Below, piece by piece: positions 57,815 to 64,000 of a stretch of 64,000 nt of DNA. The first letter of the stretch is position 1, and each line of letters starts with the position of its first letter. Source of the DNA: Aldrovandia affinis (lineage: Eukaryota > Chordata > Actinopteri > Notacanthiformes > Halosauridae); the NCBI GenBank assembly GCA_029706075.1, contig JAINUG010000048.1, positions 2,846,501 to 2,910,500 on the forward strand. The letters run 5' to 3'. The translations under genes were made by a program, and so were the position numbers. The notes under the pieces were generated by a model. It was not told the origin of the DNA, did not search any database, and worked only from the letters and a program-made list of their open reading frames with translations.

Positions 57815-60800
57815 TTAAAGGGGTGCATTGTCCGGTTTCGACCGAGAGTGCGTCAGTCTGGTTTGTGTGTTCGCGCGCGAGCTGTGCCGGCCTGACGAGT
57901 AGTAAGTCCGACTGTCGGCCGGCCTGTAGACGGTGGTGGGCTCGGCGTTCATGTTCTGCATACTGAGGAAGGGCGTGCTCTCGCCCTGCTCCTCCTCCTC
58001 CGACTCGCTGTCCGACAGGCAGCTCTGCGAGCTGTAGTTCCGCGCCGCCTCGCCGCGCGGCGAGACGTGCCCGTTCAGTCTGGACCTCCGCCAGCGCCTG
58101 CCGCCGGACGCGCTTCTCTTTGGTTGCTCCAGTGAGGAGAGGTACTCCTGGGTGGTCTCGTACTCCTCGTCGTCGGCCAGCCGGTAGGGGCTTGACGGCA
58201 GGCTGCCGGTGCTGTCGTTCAGATAGGTCCGCCGCTGCTGCCGGTACGGCTCCTGCCGCTGGACGTCCTGCAGCGGCACCTGGTAGCGGCAGAGGAGCGG
58301 CTGGTCGTCCTCCCGGTAGTAGGGCGTGCGGGCGGCGGGAGGGAGGGACATGGCGTGGCTAGCGTTGGGAGACGTGATCTGGAAGGTAGGCACCTGTGGG
58401 GGCAGTGAGTAATGGAAGTCCACGGGCGAGAGGCGGGCGGGGGTTGTCAGTGCCGACACGTACCTGCGGGAGAGGAGGAGGAGGAGGAGGAGGAGGAGGG
58501 CAGGAGGAGGGCAGGAGGAGGGCGGGGGGATGGGAGTCACGCAGAAAAAAAAAAAAAACAACAGTTGAGTCTCACCTGGCTCCCTGTCGGGAGCAACACA
58601 AACTCCTCGAAAATCCAGTCAGCCAGGGACCCAGCACTTCCCTGTGACAGACACTCCAGAGGCAAAGTGTGTATGTGTGTGTGTGGGTGGGTGTGGGTGT
58701 AGTTGAGTTGTGTCATGGTTTTGCCGTAGCAGGGAGCAGTAACAGCAGGGAGTCCGTCTCTGCCTCTCCTCCGGGACTCCGACTTGCCCTATGTCTTGTT
58801 GTGTCCTGTCGTGTCTTATCATGTTTTTGTGAGTTCCCATAGCCCCTCCCCTCTGCCCCCACCTGTTCTATGGCACTGTGAGAATTTTAATGTACACATT
58901 AAAAACATGGAATTTGAAAGATTCAATGGCAAAATCTGAAATAAATGGGATCTCTTGCTGCAGTAGCTTGAACTGAAATAAATGGCATATGCATCTATCC
59001 TGGGTAAGAGTCTTCATTACACTGTAATACTGTAACCTGCACAGTAGTCTTAGTTTTAGCATTTCTGTGTGACTGTCATTTTACAGATAACTCATCTAAA
59101 AGTAAAATTGTTTTCTTACCCTGTCCTGTCATTTAACTACACTTAGCCTTCTACAGAACATATTTCCTGAAGTCATATTTATTCATGTTTAGTCAGTGTC
59201 GAAAACATTTATCCAGCTCAGTAACTTAGTGCCCTGATACCCAAGCAATTCCAGTCTTTATCCTATGAGTCAATCCAATGAACCTTGTTTGCCTGTAATC
59301 ATTGTGGCAACAGGATTTGGGTAAGAGCCTGTCCAAGGTATGTAGACATGTCTATGTCCAAATGTTTTGGCACTCAGAAGCTGGGATCTGCTTTAGTCTC
59401 TTATGAGCTGCTAGGCACAAGAAACTGAACATGGGGACTAATGGGAACAGCAGCTCGATTGGCCCCAGGAATTAGGAGATGATGTTGGAGTGAAATCTGA
59501 GCAAGCACAAAGGATGCAGAGTCAGACTTGTTACATTCACAAGGGACACAGTTGCACTGTTCTTGTTGACTTAATGAATCCCACCAGGAGTAAAACCTGA
59601 TGTTTGAGGTCGCTCGACAGGGGGAATGGGATCTCCCCCGCTAACCGCTACAGCGGATTCCTCTCCGATGGCTGCGGATCGGCGCTCTAAACCCGCCCGC
59701 TACCGGCAGGCTGCCTGCTCTTGGCTCAATTAGGCTCCGAGAGCCTAAAGCAAGGGTTTTGCTCACTCCCTGACACCCGGCGCCGCGGTGCGCTGCACCG
59801 TCCACGTTCCCCAAGCTGCCCCCCGCACGCGTCGTTGCCATTAAAACTTTCAAAAACCCCGTCTCCGCCGGCTCCCAGGTACGGCGTGACGCGCGAGAGG
59901 GCGTTTTTAAGGAGCACACCGGAAATACGCACGGCGCCATAGCGGACGATGCGGGGCGTCCCACCTGTCGCTGTGCGGTGAGTCCCCCAGCGAGTCGAAG
60001 GAGTCCCTGTACTGCATGGCGGGGTGGTGGGGCTCAGTAATGCCACAGTGTGCCGCACGCCTGGCCCGGGCCTCCATGCACGCAGGACTGTTGCATTTAC
60101 TGGTCCCCACCGAGGAGGACATCATGCCCGAGTGGGAGTCTGAAATCACACTCTCCGTCCTGTCCAAGCTCCACGTGCGGTCCTCGTGTCTGCACGGGGG
60201 GGAAAGCAAGAGCGCCATGACATTCACGCCCCCTCCTCCCCCCCCCTCCCCCTCTCCACCACTTCCTCCACACAGACAGACGTGCGCCCCCACATACATC
60301 CTGTTCCCCCGCACGCGCCACACATGCCCCCCCCCACCATGCCCAGCAGGAGGCAGGAAAGAGCAGGGAACGGGGTGGGGTTTGGGGGAAGGGGGGTTAT
60401 GGTGCAAGAGAGTAACTAAGACCCAAGTATAACATACACATTAGAGAAAAATGCTAACTCAGCAGTCCCACCATAGCAGCGCCGTAAAACAAGAGAAACT
60501 GTTTAAACGAATGTCCGTGTTCTGTAAACACTGTGTGTCTGTCTAATGTTCTGGGGAAGGGAGGAGATCTGTTTGAGTCTGGATTCAAGATGCAGAGCAG
60601 CAGGCGAAATCCTGTGGTGATGAGCAAATGCAATCATGTGTGATCATGGTTATATGATTTTGATGTCATTCCTCCTCAGTCAAGGCTTGTCACCGTGAAA
60701 TAGGGGAGACTAAAAATTGAATTCATAATTCAAGAACCTGCTTTTTGGGTTTTTTTGCATAGGGAAGTAATGTTTCTGTTAAAGTAAAGATCATCTTCAT

Positions 60801-63307
60801 GCAGCTGATTCAATTTCTCACCTGATTGCATCGATTGTGGTAGCCTTTTTTTCATTTTAATAAAGAGTGATTTAAAAAAAGAAAGAGGCTAGTACAGTTA
60901 ACACAAATCTCCAATATTCTTATAATAGTTACATTTTTCATGTGAAGTGCACAAAGTTTAAGAAGTCATTGCCACCATGTTAAATGGTGTAAAGAAAAAT
61001 AAATGCATGGTAAATGGGTTATCCTTATTTAAACTGACATACTTGCTAATCATGTAAAGCAATGGGGAAAACATGTTTTACACCATTAGCATTTGAAATA
61101 TTAATTTTTAGCCTTTGCCCCTGTTTCAAGCTTGTGAGCCTGCACTGTTCCTACTTCTTGTTCTGCAGCGCAGGGTCATGCAAAGTCGTGTGGCCAGCCA
61201 TTTGTTTTCTGAGCCAGGATCTACTCCCATGTAACTGGAATTTGTCCATGAGATGGAATGGTGGATTGTGCTGACTTTTGAGGGTGCGGTGCATCAGAGA
61301 GAGGGAAGCAGGTGTGGACCCCTTCTCTGTAAGGCATCCAATATAATAGGTGATCCTCATAATGTTTTCCAGAGCTTGCTTGGAGAAAATAACTGCACAG
61401 CTGTGACATGTTACATTTCAATTTTAGAAAAAAACACCCCCATCCAATTCCACCCTTTCCACATCTCTTTGTGAAATTTCGGAGAAAATAAGACTCGTTA
61501 AGACTTGAGTAAGGATACAATGACAAGGCATATCACAGCTGCACACAGTGGTGTGATCTGGCACTGAAAACTATTGTTAATCCCTTTGCATACTGCTTCC
61601 GCAAAGAGTTCTCCAAGTGTCTGAATCCAGTTTGTGACGCCGTTTGAGAGAGGTTGTATGTAGGCACAGGCTCTGCACTGGAGACTGAGAACCACATAAC
61701 AAAACCACTGTAAACTGCCAAACATGCCATTATCTTTGACTTGCAGATGCTCCTCTGGAAGCTAAAGGAGTCTTGAAGGATTGCTTGATTATTTATTATT
61801 GATTTATTGATTACAGTTGAAGACAGAGGGAATTATAGCCTCTGTCATTGTGAGCTCAGGGGACACATCCTGGGGAACAAGCAGGGGGGAATTATCAGTG
61901 ATTGGACTCATTTGAGAGGTTACGTGGAAGTGTGACTGGAAGTATGGATTGTGCTAAGTGGGTGAGGTTACCTGACTTCGTTTCTTGGGGTTAACTGTTA
62001 TCTGATGAGTGGGCGTGGTCCATTTTGACTGGATGTGGGGGTGGAGTTGCATGTGACTGGAGGAGTGGGGGGGTTTACCTGTGACTGGAAGAGTGGGTAG
62101 CAGTTGATGAATGGTGGGATCTGGAAGATGCTCGGCTGCCGGTGAAGGATGTCTCTGCTCCGTGTTGTATCACCCGCTCAGTGGCTGGGACATTCTTCGA
62201 GATGTACTGCAAGGAAGAGAGCCACATAAGGGGAGACGTTCTGATACAGACAAGCAGACAACACAGACAAACGGGGTCCACCTCCCTCCAAGGGGATGAG
62301 TCACAATTAACATAATCAGTTTGAGTACGCTCCCTCACAGAAAATTATGGGTAATATAGACTCCCTCACAGAGGACTGGGTAATGTATGCTGCCTTGAGG
62401 AAGATTGTGGATCTCCCGCAGTGAGACCAGGGTTGTGGTTAATGTGGGGTCCCCGAAGAGGATTGTGGGTAATGTAGGCTTGTTTGAGTTATATTTAAAC
62501 TTCAGTGTGATGCACTGTTAGTCCTTGTAGCAGCCACAAACAGATCTGATAACTTTTCTGCTGTTACTGCCAAAGCAGAAACATAAGGCCCAAACCACAA
62601 CACACAGGACAGCTGGGATGGGAAAAGGAAGACATTGAATCTGTATGTATAAGGGAAAGCTGTTTATTTCCAGAATTTACAGTAACTGTGTGGATTTAGA
62701 GGCCCGTATCTGATACGACTGTACATGTGTACACAGACACGTTGAAGCTGTCTGTGATATGGTTGTAAATGACTTGCCGTGCTGTCTCAGTTTCAGACCT
62801 GAACGGGGTTTAATGAGATGCAAAGTTAGAGCCATTGACTAATTGGGGCTCAGTTTTGAATGGATCTGGAGTGTCCAGAGTGCATCGGTAAAGAAAAGAC
62901 CCAGATTGGCAGCTCTTCACTAAAAGCCCTGGACATGTGGGATCCCTGTGCTGCTTTAGGGGATAAAGACATTGGCACAGGGCATTGTCTTTCACTCATA
63001 GGTCGCTCTGGAATACACTGTTTCACTTTCCGCTTTCTACCCTTCTTCTCACCACCTTTAAGTGCATAATACTAGAGATAATAATGCATAATGTTTCCAA
63101 CCAAACTGTAAATCAAGCCATACAATTATTCTCTCTTTTTTTTTTACATTGTATTAATATTGTTATTGGTATCAATAACTCACATCTACCATGGGGATCT
63201 CTTCAGGGCCTGGTCCTGGGTGATTGGGTCCATTAGCCAGGTTCCGGTTTGGGTTCTCTGCACACATGTTCTGCCGAAGATGGCTGTGCATTTTCTTCCT
63301 CTGTTTC
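57815..63307 (-). CDS. nrg2: Neuregulin-2, last four coding exons (cytoplasmic tail)
   Basis: Minus-strand exons, in transcript order: 63,307-63,184 (after CTACACAG; KQRKKMHSHLRQNMCAENPN), 62,206-62,079 (YISKNVPATERVIQHGAETS), 60,189-59,965 (HEDRTWSLDRTESVISDSHS, SSVGTSKCNSPACMEARARR) and 58,463-57,815 (YVSALTTPARLSPVDFHYSL, EYETTQEYLSSLE, ESTPFLSMQN, ending SKPDNAPL and TAA at 57,817-57,815). All junctions are AG/GT and the phases join, giving about 374 residues. These match the intracellular tail of pro-neuregulin-2, which follows the transmembrane helix. The ectodomain, EGF domain and membrane segment lie beyond the right edge. The TTPARLSPVDFHYS and RRWRRSRLNG signatures favour NRG2 over NRG1. 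The a/b duplicate is not decided. NRG2 signals through ErbB3/ErbB4. Confidence 0.95.
58466..58535 (-). repeat. Pyrimidine tract at the nrg2 last-exon acceptor
   Basis: (GGA)n/(GGAGGGCA)n on the plus strand is a CCT-repeat polypyrimidine tract on the minus strand, ending CTCTCCCGCAG directly at exon start 58,463. Length variation here could influence splicing. Confidence 0.75.
58536..59964 (-). other. nrg2: nrg2 intron before the last exon
   Basis: It contains a (GT)n/(GGGT)n tract near 58,668-58,700 and a GC-rich stretch at 59,640-59,964 with no recognised domain. The open frames on both strands here are spurious. Confidence 0.5.
60190..63183 (-). other. nrg2: nrg2 introns between 60,190-62,078 and 62,207-63,183
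   Basis: The first intron starts with a pyrimidine-rich acceptor tract (C-rich at 60,226-60,260 on the plus strand is G-rich on the minus) and is otherwise unique-looking. The second has no recognised element. The exon between them is given in the nrg2 entry. Confidence 0.5.
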
Positions 63308-63756
63308 CTGTGTAGGCACGGTAGAGTTTTTAGTTTTTTTTTTTTTTTTCATGCTTCAATTAAAAATCTATTCAAATTGCTTTATTGGCATGAAATACAT
63401 TTTGTAAATATTGCCATAGCATAGTATACAAACAATGAACATATACACAAGTTAAATATAATTATAACAATTATTACTGTAATTATATTTTTTACAATTT
63501 ATTTTCATTGTAATTGCTGATAGACAAAATTACCATCTGACAGAATTTTTGACAATGTATGTAACTTATTATTAAATTGAATTTATTCAACATTGTGATG
63601 GTGGTTATTGGCTCTCCCTGGGCCTCTAATGTTCAATATTAAAGGAGCCCTGGTATAGCTTTCAGCAAGCAACACAGCAGGTATAAATCACATTCTTTGT
63701 TAAATCACTTTGTCCGCATTATAACAATGAGCCCCCCTGCTTATTGGGGGACATCT

Positions 63757-64000
63757 ACAGGTAACTGACAAAATAAAGGAAACACCACCATAAAGTGTAC
63801 TGATAAGCTGTTTGGCCAACACGAGCCAGCAGAACAGCTTCAATGTGCCTTGGCATAGATTATACAAATGTCTGGGATGCAACACCATTCTTCCACATCA
63901 GAATCTCCAGAATCTCCCAGAAGAGTTAAATTGGGTTGAGATTGTGTGACTGAGACAGCCATGACATATGATTTACATTGATTTCATACACATCAAATCA
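63757..64000 (-). mobile_element. Tc1-like transposon, left end, cut by window edge
   Basis: AACTGACAAAATAAAGGAAA at 63,764-63,783 and ACAGCTTCAATGTGCCTTGG, then GGATGCAACACCATTCTTCC, match 3189-3330 of the otub1 intron copy. It lies inside nrg2 on the intron side of the 63,307 exon. Confidence 0.85.

Noticed and set aside
58120-58362. Plus-strand Arg/Gly/Ala-rich frame
   Set aside because: It is antisense to the last nrg2 exon; the minus-strand reading has clear family motifs.
60016-60432. Plus-strand 138-codon frame
   Set aside because: It overlaps an nrg2 exon in antisense and continues into a C-rich intron tract.

Overview
This window reads as nuclear DNA of a ray-finned (teleost) fish. 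Two vertebrate genes with canonical GT-AG introns can be assembled from it. Around them lies a dense fish-type repeat landscape: Tc1/mariner, hAT, PIF/Harbinger and P-like DNA transposons, L2-type LINEs, tRNA-headed SINEs, Ty3/gypsy LTR elements and long CA, CT, GGGA and AAT microsatellites. The species cannot be named from sequence alone. No prokaryotic operon, CRISPR array or phage-type system is present, and I found no convincing new multi-gene system. The novelty here is in transposon architecture.

Layout. 1-830: LINE fragment. 838-1010: Tc1 remnant. 1211-10990: complete plus-strand otubain-1 gene (otub1; 7 coding exons, 266 aa, catalytic Asp, Cys and His present), with Tc1, SINE and LINE insertions in its introns. 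11.4-13.2 kb: minus-strand L2-type LINE. 13.36-13.92 kb: inverted-repeat element. 13.96-15.29 kb: broken minus-strand coiled-coil reading frame, possibly a retroviral-type gag. 15.3-18.9 kb: mostly unassigned, with a SINE-like block and a Tc1 remnant. 19,296-25,027: full-length Ty3/gypsy chromovirus-type retrotransposon with two LTRs and a 5-bp target duplication, apparently inserted in an older minus-strand LTR. 25.6-26.4 kb: PIF/Harbinger transposase remnant. 26.7-28.35 kb: LINE and gypsy remnants. 30,305-31,680: P-like element containing a hAT-like element that itself contains a third element, each flanked by a perfect 8-bp duplication. 34,115-35,658: Tc1 element with duplicated inverted ends. 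35.74-36.34 kb: second Harbinger remnant. 38,076-40,261: hAT element. 42.4-46.1 kb: three possible short exons. 47-48 kb: another gypsy remnant. 52.3-52.8 kb: pyrimidine-rich minisatellite. 53.27-54.33 kb: Tc1. 56.1-57.1 kb: microsatellite cluster. 57,815-63,307: last four coding exons of neuregulin-2 (nrg2) on the minus strand, whose 5' part lies beyond the right edge. 63.76 kb to the end: start of another Tc1 copy.

The two host genes are convergent and show no evident joint function. otub1 encodes a cytosolic Lys48-specific deubiquitinase. nrg2 encodes an EGF-family ligand precursor for ErbB receptors, of which only the cytoplasmic tail falls in the window. The roughly 47 kb between them is almost wholly repeat-derived or unassigned.
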